A DNA stretch of 34,012 nt from assembly GCF_014377975.1 (NCBI RefSeq), contig NZ_JACMOO010000357.1:1-34012 (forward strand). Reading direction: 5' to 3'. The DNA is from Ferruginibacter sp. (GTDB taxonomy: Bacteria > Bacteroidota > Bacteroidia > Chitinophagales > Chitinophagaceae). The position numbers and the translations under genes were made by a program. Below, one piece after another: positions 16,415 to 25,264 of this stretch (position 1 is the first letter of the stretch; each line of letters begins with the position of its first letter). Below the pieces are notes generated by a model. The model was not told the origin of the DNA and made no database searches. It saw nothing but the letters and a program-made list of their open reading frames with translations.

Positions 16415-18079
16415 TTAAAAGGATATTTTTGACCATGATAAATGTTGAATTTTTTTCAATAAAAAATAACAGCCTGTTGCCGAAACCGGTATCAATGCAG
16501 CAGGAAGCCAGCTTATTTGTAACGCAAGGTAATGCGCCCCCACCAATAAGCCAATGATGATCATCTGCAAGATAGACCTGACGAATTTACCCGTTTGTCC
16601 CTTTATATTTTGCTGCCTCGAAAAAGGCAGGTAATGATCCGATAGATTGGCAACGGCGAAAAAGATGAGCAGGTTATTAAAGAAGCCAAAAACAAAATCA
16701 TCCAGGATTGGCAAGCCCCAGATAAAAAAAGCTACTGCGAAAAAAAAGAGATAGATGGGTATAAAAAACTTTACCAATAATAATTTAATGCTGCCGCTGA
16801 TCAGCTCGCCAGGTTTTGCCAGTGGAGTGCTTTGGTACACCCATGCCGCAGCAAAGTTATCATAAAAGCTAGTGATAGGTAAACTTGCCAGTACGCTGAA
16901 GATGGGAACATAAATACAAAACAGGAACATCTTTGTAGTGTGCAATCCTTGCCAGATATGCGTAATATCCTTGCCACTTTTAAAAACAAAAATAAACAGA
17001 TATACCGCTATGTAAGCAAGGCTTGGATAAAATTGTATCTTAAAAGTTTTATCCCTGCCCGTTATTTTCCACGTGGTTTCAAAGCCTGCGGTCTCAGTCT
17101 TGCTGCTGCATATTAGTTTGGATATTTTTTGCGATAACGCTGTTTTGCCTTTATTGGCTATAGCAATTTCAGTGGTTGATCTACTGGTATTACTGAGTGC
17201 CCCAAGCTTTTTTGCAAAGGAGGGCGCCAGGTATCTAATCATTATCCAAACTGTAAAGGGCGGTATCAAAACTGTGCAGGCAATCATTGCAATATGGATG
17301 CTGTTAAAATTAAATTGCTGCACAGCTTCCAGCGCCATAGCCATCCACACGGGCGGCAGCAGGTAAGAGTAGCCATGCAGTGCAAGAGAAAGCTTGTTGT
17401 CGTTTACATTGATGAGCCGGGGAACAACCTGAAAACCTATAACAAAAAAGGTAGTCATAAAAATTTGGAAATAGCCAACAATATCTTTTATTTTTTGCTC
17501 ATTGGCAAAACGTAGCATCAGCCCATATAGCAGGTACGTAACAAACACCGCAAAGGCAACCATCAGCAGCATAGTGACTATCATGCACACACCTGTCAAT
17601 AAACCATATTGTATAAATGTAAAAGCGATGGGCGCTATCGTTAACGCTATGGTAAACTGCAACAGGTAAACTAAAATATGTACTATCCTTGCTAAAAATA
17701 ACGTGTGGCTGTTTACTGGTCTTGGTAAAATAATTTGGTTGTCTGTCGTGTCGAGCAACACGCTGCTAAAGTCTGTTATCAGCGTCATCGCCATCATAAA
17801 TAACAAGTAGGCATGTATCACTATCATCGCTACCAACAGCGATTGCAGGCTAAAAATCAGTAACCCTATTGCGGTACCTAAAATAAAATAAACGAAGAGC
17901 GTTCCCCATAAAGGGTTCAGCATTTCTTTTTGTTGTTTCCTTTTAAAGTTTACCGGGCTGCGCCGCCTGTCCATCAATATCTTGGTTTCTGCAATTACCT
18001 GTAGCTTATCAAAATCAATATTTTTAGTGTTGAATATTTTTACGAAACGGAGCAATATTTTCAGGATGATTTTGTCCAT
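16415..18079 (-). CDS. ABC transporter membrane protein (ABC-2-like permease)
   Basis: A 554-residue polytopic membrane protein with about 10-12 hydrophobic segments in two groups, separated by a soluble stretch around residues 295-345. The N-terminus (DRRRSPVNFKRKQQK region) is basic and cytosolic. No enzymatic motif is visible. The ATPase gene ends 3 bases before its start, which makes it that transporter's permease. The length and split layout match large Bacteroidota ABC-2 permeases of unknown substrate. Export of a lipid, polysaccharide or peptide is possible, but nothing here decides it. Confidence 0.8.
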   Translation of the reverse strand: MDKIILKILLRFVKIFNTKNIDFDKLQVIAETKILMDRRRSPVNFKRKQQKEMLNPLWGTLFVYFILGTAIGLLIFSLQSLLVAMIVIHAYLLFMMAMTLITDFSSVLLDTTDNQIILPRPVNSHTLFLARIVHILVYLLQFTIALTIAPIAFTFIQYGLLTGVCMIVTMLLMVAFAVFVTYLLYGLMLRFANEQKIKDIVGYFQIFMTTFFVIGFQVVPRLINVNDNKLSLALHGYSYLLPPVWMAMALEAVQQFNFNSIHIAMIACTVLIPPFTVWIMIRYLAPSFAKKLGALSNTSRSTTEIAIANKGKTALSQKISKLICSSKTETAGFETTWKITGRDKTFKIQFYPSLAYIAVYLFIFVFKSGKDITHIWQGLHTTKMFLFCIYVPIFSVLASLPITSFYDNFAAAWVYQSTPLAKPGELISGSIKLLLVKFFIPIYLFFFAVAFFIWGLPILDDFVFGFFNNLLIFFAVANLSDHYLPFSRQQNIKGQTGKFVRSILQMIIIGLLVGAHYLALQISWLPAALIPVSATGCYFLLKKIQHLSWSKISF

Positions 18080-18082
18080 CTT

Positions 18083-18856
18083 TTAAAATTTTAAGATGTC
18101 GATAAATTCCTTTGCCGTGCTGTTATTTTGCTGGCTGCCTCCGGTAAGCGAGGTAAAGATATTTTCCAAAGAGCCCTGGTGTGCCTGCTGCTGAAGGGTT
18201 TCAAAACTGCCATCTGCCAACACTTCGCCTTTGTCTATTATGACAATGCGATCGCTTATTTTTTCTACTACATCCATTATGTGCGAAGAATAAAAGATAG
18301 TCTTGCCGCTTTGTTTTAATTGCGATAGGATCTCTTTTACAAGTATCACCGCATTGGCATCAAGTCCGCTTAACGGTTCGTCTAAAAAAATAATTTCAGG
18401 ATTATGCATCAGCCCGCTGATGAGTAATACTTTTTGTTTCATCCCTTTGCTGTACGTATTCATTCTTGTTTCAGACTTGTCTGCCAGATCGAATAACCGC
18501 AATAACTCCCATGATTTCACTTTAATTACCTCATCATCCAACCCATATAATTTTCCCACAAAACGCAAATATTCTGTCGGGTTCAGTACATCGTATAGCG
18601 AAGCCTGTTCTGGTATGTAGCCAATCCGTTGCTTGATTTCGATGGCATGTCTCCGTACATCTAAACCCAGCACATTTACCTCACCTTCAAACTCGTCGAT
18701 GATGCCGCAGATAATTTTTATGGTAGTACTTTTTCCAGCACCGTTTGGCCCGATATAACCAACTATCTGACCAGCATCTATCGTTAAGTTAATATCCTGC
18801 AGCACATAGTTATTGCTGTATTTTTTCTTAAGATTATTGATTTGTATGATGCTCAT
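18083..18856 (-). CDS. ABC transporter ATP-binding protein
   Basis: ATPase of an ABC-2 exporter, 257 residues. Walker A GPNGAGKST lies near residue 37, a signature replaced by YSKGMKQK (a common variant of LSGGQ in this subgroup) near 137, Walker B IIFLDEPLSGLD follows, and the H-loop is in FYSSHIMDVVEKISD. The C-terminal SLENIFTSLTGG resembles the DrrA-like group. The permease gene starts 3 bases later on the same strand, forming a complete transporter. It is distinct from the orphan ATPase at 8500. Substrate unknown. Confidence 0.92.
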   Translation of the reverse strand: MSIIQINNLKKKYSNNYVLQDINLTIDAGQIVGYIGPNGAGKSTTIKIICGIIDEFEGEVNVLGLDVRRHAIEIKQRIGYIPEQASLYDVLNPTEYLRFVGKLYGLDDEVIKVKSWELLRLFDLADKSETRMNTYSKGMKQKVLLISGLMHNPEIIFLDEPLSGLDANAVILVKEILSQLKQSGKTIFYSSHIMDVVEKISDRIVIIDKGEVLADGSFETLQQQAHQGSLENIFTSLTGGSQQNNSTAKEFIDILKF

Positions 18857-18945
18857 CGTAGTTTGGTTTTCTTCCGGGGTATTCTATAAATTAAATGAGC
18901 TGTGCAATAAAGTTCTGCCATCAACCAGGGGTCATAAACGCATAC

Positions 18946-20100
18946 TCACTTCAAAATACTACGACTAATTACAATCCTTTGCACTTCACTGGTGCCCTCA
19001 TATATCTGTGTAATTTTTGCATCCCGCATCATACGTTCCACATGATATTCTTTCACAAAACCATAGCCGCCGTGAATCTGAACTGCTTCGGTGGCTGTCC
19101 ACATCGCAGTTTCACTGGCAAAAACTTTCGCCATGCTGCTACTTAAAGTATAGTCGAGGTGTTCATCTTTTTCCCAGGCGGCCTTCAGGCAAAGCAGGCG
19201 GGCACATTCAATTTTAGTAGCCATATCTGCCAGCTTAAATTGTATAGCCTGGTGCTGCATAATTTCTTTACCAAAAGCCTTGCGTATTTTACTGTATGCA
19301 AGCGCTCTTTCATACGCACCACTGGCTATGCCCAACGCCTGCGAGGCAATGCCAATGCGGCCTCCGGCCAGTGTTTTCATGGCAAATTTAAAACCAAAGC
19401 CATCTTCGCCAATGCGGTTTTCTTTGGGTACTTTTACATCGTTGAATAAAACCGTGTGCGTATCGCTTCCGCGGATACCGAGTTTATTTTCTTTAGCACC
19501 AACCACTACACCCGGCCAGTTTTTTTCTACAATAAAAGCATTGATGCCTCGGCTGCCCTTGCTTACATCTGTTTGTGCAATCACCAGGTAAACGCTCGCA
19601 CTATTGCCATTGGTGATCCAGTTTTTTACACCATTTAATAAATAATAATCGCCTTTGTCTTCTGCAGTGGTTTGCTGTGAAGTAGCGTCGCTGCCAGCTT
19701 CCGGCTCGCTCAATAAAAAAGCGCCGATGTATAACTGATCATCTTTTTTACCCTGTGCCAGTGGAATTAAATATTGCTGCCGCTGCGCTTCATTGGCATA
19801 TTCCTGCAGACCATAACAAACCAGACTGTTGTTAACACTCATGCAAACGCTTACGCTGGCATCCACTTTACTGATCTCTTCCATGGCCAATACGTAGCTG
19901 ATGGTATCCATACCACTGCCGCCATATTCCGGTTTTACCATCATGCCCATAAAACCAAGGTCGGCTAATTTTTCAATTTGTTCTTTGGGAAAGCGTTGTA
20001 ATTCATCTCTTTCAATCACGCCCGGCAGGCATTCATTGATGGCAAAATCTCTCGCCGCTTTTTGAATCATCAGATGCTCTTCAGAAAGTTGAAAATCCAT
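18946..20100 (-). CDS. Acyl-CoA dehydrogenase (short-chain type)
   Basis: FAD flavoprotein that makes a trans-2 double bond in acyl-CoA, for beta-oxidation or branched amino-acid breakdown. The N-terminal helical domain is followed by the middle-domain motif FLLSEPEAGSDATSQQTTAE and the FAD-binding WITNGNSASVYLVIAQTD. IHGGYGFVKEYHVERMMRDA and QIYEGTSEVQR lie at the end. Glu368 in that last motif is the catalytic base, at the position used in short/medium-chain enzymes. Length 384 is typical. The partner electron-transfer flavoprotein genes are not adjacent. It is first in the leftward run, 89 bases before the ABC ATPase; TATTTTTA, one base off the -7 consensus, lies about 27 bases before its ATG. 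Confidence 0.95.
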   Translation of the reverse strand: MDFQLSEEHLMIQKAARDFAINECLPGVIERDELQRFPKEQIEKLADLGFMGMMVKPEYGGSGMDTISYVLAMEEISKVDASVSVCMSVNNSLVCYGLQEYANEAQRQQYLIPLAQGKKDDQLYIGAFLLSEPEAGSDATSQQTTAEDKGDYYLLNGVKNWITNGNSASVYLVIAQTDVSKGSRGINAFIVEKNWPGVVVGAKENKLGIRGSDTHTVLFNDVKVPKENRIGEDGFGFKFAMKTLAGGRIGIASQALGIASGAYERALAYSKIRKAFGKEIMQHQAIQFKLADMATKIECARLLCLKAAWEKDEHLDYTLSSSMAKVFASETAMWTATEAVQIHGGYGFVKEYHVERMMRDAKITQIYEGTSEVQRIVISRSILK

Positions 20101-20296
20101 AATTGATTATTTTAATTGCTTTGTAAAAATAAGCTATCAATGGCGATGGCGTTTTTTTTGTTTGACGTTTTGTTTGGACGGATAATCAATGCTTTTAACT
20201 TCTTTTTCAGTAGCCTGTCCGTTGCGCTGAATTGCACTCCTGCACCGAATTATTGAGGCTACTTTTATCAAAGTGTAGTTGGTGGCTAAAATTTCT

Positions 20297-20304
20297 TACA
20301 TTTG
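20297..20304 (+). promoter_or_regulatory. -7 promoter box of the toxin-antitoxin pair
   Basis: TACATTTG matches the Bacteroidota -7 consensus TAnnTTTG exactly and ends only 4 bases before the antitoxin ATG at 20309. Transcription would start about at the ATG, giving a leaderless message. A TTG 15 bases upstream is too close for an ideal -33 element. Confidence 0.55.
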
Positions 20305-20308
20305 AACT

Positions 20309-20536
20309 ATGCAGGTAGAAGTAGACATAGCGTTTGATCAATTAGTAAAAATCGTAAATACTTTATCAACAGGAAAACTACGGAAGCTTAAGGCTGAAAT
20401 TGAAAAGAAAATTACCAAAGGGCATGGGCAGACTGATTTAAAATCGCTTCTTTTAAAAGGACCGGTGGCAACTAAAAAACAGTTAGCAACCATTGATAAT
20501 AATAGAGAAGCTATCAATCAATGGCGAACAAAATAA
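20309..20536 (+). CDS. Antitoxin of a VapBC-type pair
   Basis: A 75-residue protein, acidic-basic and helical by eye. The N-terminal part (VDIAFDQLVKIVNTLSTGKL) would form the fold. The C-terminal segment (LLLKGPVATKKQLATIDNNR and then EAINQWRTK) resembles the toxin-binding tail of small Bacteroidota antitoxins paired with PIN toxins. No classical ribbon-helix-helix or AbrB motif is evident, so how it binds DNA is unclear. Its last 16 bases overlap the toxin start, which couples their translation. The assignment rests largely on the adjacent toxin. Confidence 0.78.
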   Translation: MQVEVDIAFDQLVKIVNTLSTGKLRKLKAEIEKKITKGHGQTDLKSLLLKGPVATKKQLATIDNNREAINQWRTK

Positions 20537-20910
20537 TCCTGGTTGATACATCGATACTCATTGATTACTACCGAAAGGCAAATAAAGCCAATGCTGTTTG
20601 GGTAACCCTAATTGATCAGGAATATGAATTTGTCATTTCTACCATTACAAAATACGAACTGTATTCAGGCGCTACGCCGAACCAGATGGAATTTTGGAAC
20701 AGTATATTGTCAATAATTTCAATTATAACTTTTGATGAAAAATGCGTTGACGCGGCCATATTTATAAATACAGCGCTCAAACGAAAAAGAAAGCAAATCG
20801 ACCTGGCCGACCTTTTTATAGCAGCAACGGCAATGAACCAAAACCTACCCATTGCTACATTGAATAAAAAACATTTCGAACGCATTGACGGCTTAACTGT
20901 CCTATTATAA
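20521..20910 (+). CDS. vapC: VapC-family PIN-domain toxin (ribonuclease)
   Basis: PIN-domain endoribonuclease that would cut RNA and stop growth unless bound by the antitoxin. The acidic site is visible: Asp9 in LVDTSILID, Glu46 in TKYELYSG, and Asp97 in LADLFIAATA (Asp94 is adjacent). Asn115 in ATLNKKHFERI fills the fourth position, as is common in this group. Length 129 is typical of VapC. The start overlaps the antitoxin gene by 16 bases. Both genes look intact, so the pair is likely functional. No mobile element flanks it. Confidence 0.92.
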   Translation: MANKIILVDTSILIDYYRKANKANAVWVTLIDQEYEFVISTITKYELYSGATPNQMEFWNSILSIISIITFDEKCVDAAIFINTALKRKRKQIDLADLFIAATAMNQNLPIATLNKKHFERIDGLTVLL

Positions 20911-20920
20911 ACAAAATTTT

Positions 20921-20991
20921 ATTGGTGTAATTCGGGGCTTAAAATTCATGCAACAAAACAATTAGTGTAATCTGCCTTAATCCGTGTAATC
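20921..20991 (+). repeat. Degenerate GTGTAAT short repeats
   Basis: Three imperfect copies of a GTGTAAT unit lie between vapC and the exonuclease gene: ATTGGTGTAATTCG at 20921, ATTAGTGTAATCTG at 20961, and TTAATCCGTGTAATC ending at 20991. They look like decayed copies of a short intergenic repeat. Confidence 0.35.
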
Positions 20992-21027
20992 AAAAAAATA
21001 AAATATTACTAATTCCTTTAGTATTTG

Positions 21028-21035
21028 TACATTTG
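21028..21035 (+). promoter_or_regulatory. -7 promoter box of the exonuclease/GIY-YIG gene
   Basis: TACATTTG, an exact TAnnTTTG match, ends 7 bases before the ATG at 21043. It is the same octamer as before the antitoxin gene. A very short leader is implied; no -33 box is evident. Confidence 0.5.
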
Positions 21036-21042
21036 AAATCTA

Positions 21043-22410
21043 ATGTATGCAATAGTTGATATAGAAACCACCGGCGGCCATGCTTCTGCAAATGGCATTA
21101 CTGAAATCGCCCTGTTTATTCATGATGGTGAAAGAGTGGTAAAACATTTTGAAACGCTGATCAACCCCTTACAAAAAATACCAGCTTATATCACATCCCT
21201 TACAGGCATTGACAATTATATGGTTGCCGGTGCGCCCCTTTTTGAAGACGTGGCCGCCACAATTTATGAATTATTAAATGACACCATTTTTGTGGCGCAC
21301 AATGTAAACTTCGATTATTCTTTTGTAAAATATCACCTGAAAGTTGCCGGGTACGAACTGGCAGAAAAAAAGTTATGTACCGTAAGGTTGAGCAGAAAAA
21401 TATTTCCCGGCTTAGCATCTTATAGTCTTGGTAACCTTTGCCGTTCGCTGTCTCTGCCCATTGATAACCGGCACCGTGCGGGCGGTGATGCCAAAGCCAC
21501 TGTAAAATTACTGGAGCATTGTATAGCCAATGGTGGAAACGAACACATTGAACAAATGCTTAAAAAATCATCGGCTGAACAATGGCTGCCATTACATTTA
21601 ACCAAGGCAGATATAGCCTGCCTGCCTGTGGCACCGGGTGTATATTATTTTCATGATACAAAAGATAAGATTGTGTATGTGGGCAAAGCCATCAACATAA
21701 AAAAAAGGGTCAGCAGTCATTTTACCCACAACGATCCGGATAGAAAGCGGCAAAATTTTTTACGCATCATCTGCAGAATAAGCTTTAAGGAATGTGCAAC
21801 AGAACTGGAGGCAATTGTTTTGGAAAGTGCAGAAATTAAAAGGTTGTGGCCGAAATATAATTACAGTCAAAAACAACCGGTACAAAAGTTTGCCCTGTAC
21901 CAGTTTGAAGACAATCGTGGCTACCTGCGACTGGCGATTGACAAGAAGAAAAAAAATATCCCCGCATTGTATTGTTTTAATTTATTACATGAGGGCCTGG
22001 TGATGATAAAAAAAATGGCGGAAGAATTTGCGCTGAATGAAAAACTTTGTTTTATTGATAAAACGCCTTTTACTGAAACGGAACTGCAGTTGTTAGATCC
22101 ACCTGATTTATACAATACCAAAATAAAGCAGGCGATAGAGGCGCTCGAAAAAAACTTACCCACATTTGCAGTAATGGATAAAGGTATCCGGGAAGCAGAA
22201 AAATTATGTTTGTTAATTGAAAGAGGCAGTTTTTGGGGCATGGGTTATCTGCCTTCAGGCACTAATTTCACATCTGCCGACGACTTAAAAATACACTTAA
22301 ATCCTTATGCTGATAATGATACCATCCGCAACAGTATTTATTCTTTTGTAGAAAAAAATCCGGAAAAGCGTATTAGCCTGGCTCCGGCTAACCTAAGCTT
22401 TCAAAATTAA
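21043..22410 (+). CDS. DnaQ-type exonuclease fused to a GIY-YIG nuclease domain
   Basis: 455 residues in three parts. Residues 1-165 are a DEDDh 3'-5' exonuclease like DNA polymerase III epsilon: Asp6-Ile-Glu8 (VDIETTGG), AHNVNFD with Asp91, and HRAGGDA giving His144 and Asp149. Residues about 197-280 are a GIY-YIG nuclease as in the UvrC N-terminus: GVYYF, IVYVGKAINIKKRV with Arg222, LEAIVLESAEIKRLWPKYNY with the expected Glu. Residues 280-455 are not recognisable. The layout resembles Cho-like and Bacteroidota exonuclease proteins and suggests a role in repair or nuclease trimming, not replication. It lacks the UvrC C-terminal half. Confidence 0.9.
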   Translation: MYAIVDIETTGGHASANGITEIALFIHDGERVVKHFETLINPLQKIPAYITSLTGIDNYMVAGAPLFEDVAATIYELLNDTIFVAHNVNFDYSFVKYHLKVAGYELAEKKLCTVRLSRKIFPGLASYSLGNLCRSLSLPIDNRHRAGGDAKATVKLLEHCIANGGNEHIEQMLKKSSAEQWLPLHLTKADIACLPVAPGVYYFHDTKDKIVYVGKAINIKKRVSSHFTHNDPDRKRQNFLRIICRISFKECATELEAIVLESAEIKRLWPKYNYSQKQPVQKFALYQFEDNRGYLRLAIDKKKKNIPALYCFNLLHEGLVMIKKMAEEFALNEKLCFIDKTPFTETELQLLDPPDLYNTKIKQAIEALEKNLPTFAVMDKGIREAEKLCLLIERGSFWGMGYLPSGTNFTSADDLKIHLNPYADNDTIRNSIYSFVEKNPEKRISLAPANLSFQN

Positions 22411-22478
22411 ATTTCCTATTTTTTCTTTCCCTTCACAACACTATTTTCGCAGCCCTGAATTTTAAAATTAGTAACAAC

Positions 22479-24734
22479 ATGTCAGACTTCGTACAACCAA
22501 TTGCCCAAAAATTAAATATAAAATTACAGCAGGTAGAAGCTGTACTAAGTTTATTTGCAGAAGGCGCTACCATCCCCTTTATTGCCCGTTACCGCAAAGA
22601 TAAAACCGGTGCGCTGGATGAGGTTCAGATACAGCAAATACAGGATGAGGAGAAATTTTTAAAAGAGTTTCATGAACGTAAAACCTTCATCGAAAAAACC
22701 ATTACCGACCAGAAGAAAATGACGGAAGTATTGCAGGCAAAAATAAATAAGGCAACCACCCTTGCAGAACTGGAAGATATTTATCTGCCTTATAAACCAA
22801 AAAGAAAAACAAAAGCCCAAACCGCCCGGGAGAATGGTTTGGAACCGCTGGCTAATTTTTTACTGGAACAAAAAGATATCGACATCGTTGCTACGGCCAC
22901 CGGTTTTATTAACGAAAAAGTTTTGGATGCAGATGCGGCTTTGCAAGGTGCCAGGGATATTATTGCCGAGCAGATAAATGAAAATGCACCCGTTAGGGCA
23001 AAGCTGCGTAAGCTGTTTGAAAACGAGGCCACGCTGCAAAGTAAAGTGGTAGCCGATAAAGAAACAGCGGGTATCAAATACAAGGATTATTTTGAGTTTT
23101 CCGAATTTATTTCCAAAGCACCCTCGCATCGGATACTGGCAGTGCTTCGTGGTTTTCTGGAAGGGTTTTTACGCATAGCCATTTCGCCGGCAGAAGAAGC
23201 TGCTTTGGAAATGATTGAGGCAATGTATATAAAAGGAATGAGCACTTGCAGCGATCAGTTGCGTAAGGCAGTGAAAGATGCTTACAGAAGGTTGTTGCAA
23301 CCGAGCCTGGAGACTGAATTCAGAACTGCTTTAAAAACCAAGGCGGATGAAGAAGCCATCAATGTTTTTGCAGAAAATCTACGCCAGTTATTGCTGAGTT
23401 CTCCTATTGGAAGCAAAAGAATTTTGGCCATTGATCCTGGGTACAGAACAGGTTGTAAAGTAGTTTGCCTGGATGAAAAAGGCGAGCTGCAAAAAACCGA
23501 TCTTATCTTTCCGCACGAAACAAATAAGGTGGCGGCAGAAGCCATTAAAATTAAAAACCTGGTACAGCAATACGGTATTGAAGTTTTTGCCATTGGCGAT
23601 GGAACGGCTGGAAGGGAAACCGATAATTTTATAAAAAGCCTTCAGCTTGGTTTACCGGTATTTTTAGTAAATGAAGATGGAGCATCTATTTATTCAGCTT
23701 CCGAAATAGCGAGAGAGGAATTTCCAGACCAGGATATTACGGTACGTGGCGCAGTAAGTATTGGCAGAAGGTTGATGGACCCCTTGGCAGAACTTGTAAA
23801 GCTTGATCCAAAAAGTATTGGTGTGGGCCAGTACCAGCATGATGTAAACCAGTTTCGTTTAAAAGAACGGTTGGATGCTACCGTTATTAGCTGTGTAAAC
23901 AATGTGGGTGTAAATTTAAATACCGCCAGTAAACATTTGCTGAGTTATGTAAGTGGCATTGGTAGTACACTTTCGGATAATATCATCAAATACCGCAACG
24001 AGATTGGAAAGTTTACCAGCCGTAAACAATTGTTAAAAGTGCCCCGCCTGGGGGGTAAAGCATTTGAACAATGTGCCGGGTTTTTGCGTATTAAAGAAGG
24101 GGAAGAGTTGCTGGATCAAAGTGCCGTACATCCGGAGGCATATTTGTTAGTAGAGGCCATGGCAAAGGATCTTGGCGTAGAAGTAAAAGCACTGATCGGA
24201 AAAGAAGAATTGTTAATAAAAGTAGATGCAAAAAAATATGCTACCGAACAAATAGGGGAGCTTACAATAAAGGATATCCTGAATGAATTAAAGAAGCCCG
24301 GCCTTGATCCACGCAGTGAAGCAGCAGCTTTTGAATTTGCCAATATTTATGGCATTGATGATGTAAAAGTAGGGATGGAAGTACCGGGTGTAGTAACCAA
24401 TATTACCCGCTTTGGTGCATTCATAGATATCGGTGTAAAACAGGATGGGTTGGTGCATGTATCCGAAATTTCGCATACGTATATTACCGATCCCAGTGCA
24501 GTATTGAAACTGAATCAACACGTAAAAGTAAAAGTGCTGGAAGTTGATACGGTAAGAAAAAGAATTGCCCTGTCTATTAAACAAACAGAAGAAGGGCCAG
24601 CCAGAAAACAATATGCAAAACACAATTCAGGCGGCCGTGAGGCTGCGCCAGGTTTTACAACGGTAAAAAAGCCGGTGGCTGAATTACCATTGCAGGATGC
24701 ATTGGCAGCGCTTAAGCAAAAATTTGGAAAGTAG
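22479..24734 (+). CDS. tex: Tex, RNA-binding transcription accessory protein
   Basis: 751 residues in the order of Tex: helical N-terminal domain (about 1-310), YqgF-like RNase-H fold (RILAIDPGYRTGCKVVCLDE near residue 314), helix-hairpin-helix (LSYVSGIGSTLSDNIIKYRN, near 490), and an S1 RNA-binding domain (VVTNITRFGAFIDIGVKQDG, about 630-700), followed by a basic tail. Tex (relative of eukaryotic Spt6) binds RNA and ribosomes and affects transcription. The full domain set and length fit an intact gene. It stands alone, 68 bases after the exonuclease gene. Confidence 0.97.
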   Translation: MSDFVQPIAQKLNIKLQQVEAVLSLFAEGATIPFIARYRKDKTGALDEVQIQQIQDEEKFLKEFHERKTFIEKTITDQKKMTEVLQAKINKATTLAELEDIYLPYKPKRKTKAQTARENGLEPLANFLLEQKDIDIVATATGFINEKVLDADAALQGARDIIAEQINENAPVRAKLRKLFENEATLQSKVVADKETAGIKYKDYFEFSEFISKAPSHRILAVLRGFLEGFLRIAISPAEEAALEMIEAMYIKGMSTCSDQLRKAVKDAYRRLLQPSLETEFRTALKTKADEEAINVFAENLRQLLLSSPIGSKRILAIDPGYRTGCKVVCLDEKGELQKTDLIFPHETNKVAAEAIKIKNLVQQYGIEVFAIGDGTAGRETDNFIKSLQLGLPVFLVNEDGASIYSASEIAREEFPDQDITVRGAVSIGRRLMDPLAELVKLDPKSIGVGQYQHDVNQFRLKERLDATVISCVNNVGVNLNTASKHLLSYVSGIGSTLSDNIIKYRNEIGKFTSRKQLLKVPRLGGKAFEQCAGFLRIKEGEELLDQSAVHPEAYLLVEAMAKDLGVEVKALIGKEELLIKVDAKKYATEQIGELTIKDILNELKKPGLDPRSEAAAFEFANIYGIDDVKVGMEVPGVVTNITRFGAFIDIGVKQDGLVHVSEISHTYITDPSAVLKLNQHVKVKVLEVDTVRKRIALSIKQTEEGPARKQYAKHNSGGREAAPGFTTVKKPVAELPLQDALAALKQKFGK

Positions 24735-25264
24735 TTTTATCTCCCGGCTTTATTTTAAAAATGGAAAAAAAATCAGCTTTCCCGGGGATAAAAATGATGG
24801 TTTTTACAGAATAAAAAATTGTTTGAATTTTTAATATTTTTTTATACCCAATCTTGAAAAAAATGTTGAAAAAAAAGCAATATGTAACACAATACATACT
24901 GCACAAAGGTTTCAAACGATATTAACAAATTGTGTTACTAACTTTTATAAATGCAATAAAAAAGGGGTAGTACTATTGCAATTGTTCAGGCAGGTGCCGT
25001 TAACCGGAAGATCGTCAAAAATATTATTACTAAAAATATGAAATTAGTGCTGTTAGCCACTAAGAGTAGTAATAGTAATTAAATTTTTTTCAAAGGAAAA
25101 TTTATTATTTACGCCCGGTTATTGATTGGCCAAACACCTGAGCAAAAAAGCGCAACATCATCGCAATAAGGATCACGGCATTTTAGTAAATCCAATCAAC
25201 TGTTGGTTTACTCTAGATATCCGTTTTTCAAATTGCGTTTACATAAACAATTAACAACATCATC
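24735..25264. other. 530-bp intergenic stretch before nrdB
   Basis: No gene is seen. At 24739-24789 there is a weak imperfect stem (ATCTCCCGG with CCCGGGGAT, long loop) that may help end tex. A perfect 10-bp inverted repeat with NrdR-box resemblance lies at 24884-24938. Nearer nrdB, GTAAATCCAA (25186-25195) and TTGGTTTAC (25203-25211) form a dyad with one bulged base, resembling the half-sites of the dyad at 8418. GTTTACATAAAC at 25237-25248 is a small dyad close to the start. The stretch is AT-rich and looks regulatory. Confidence 0.5.
24884..24938. promoter_or_regulatory. Inverted repeat with NrdR-box resemblance upstream of nrdB
   Basis: GTAACACAAT (24884-24893) and ATTGTGTTAC (24929-24938) are perfect reverse complements 35 bases apart. 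The 16-mer at 24887-24902 (ACACAATACATACTGC) matches the known NrdR-box pattern acaCwAtATaTwGtgt at 13 of 16 positions by eye. A second, weaker 16-mer (24920-24935) starts 33 bases later, about three helical turns, similar to the tandem spacing of NrdR boxes. No nrdR gene is in the window, and the site is over 320 bases from nrdB. Confidence 0.35.

Noticed and set aside
20616..20885. Antisense frame inside vapC as a possible regulator
   Set aside because: A shadow of the PIN-domain gene; its codons follow from vapC and it has no motif.
25186..25211. Dyad near nrdB as a firm second copy of the 8418 operator
   Set aside because: One arm has an extra base and the spacer is 7 bases instead of 10; only the 9-base half-site TTGGTTTAC is exactly shared.
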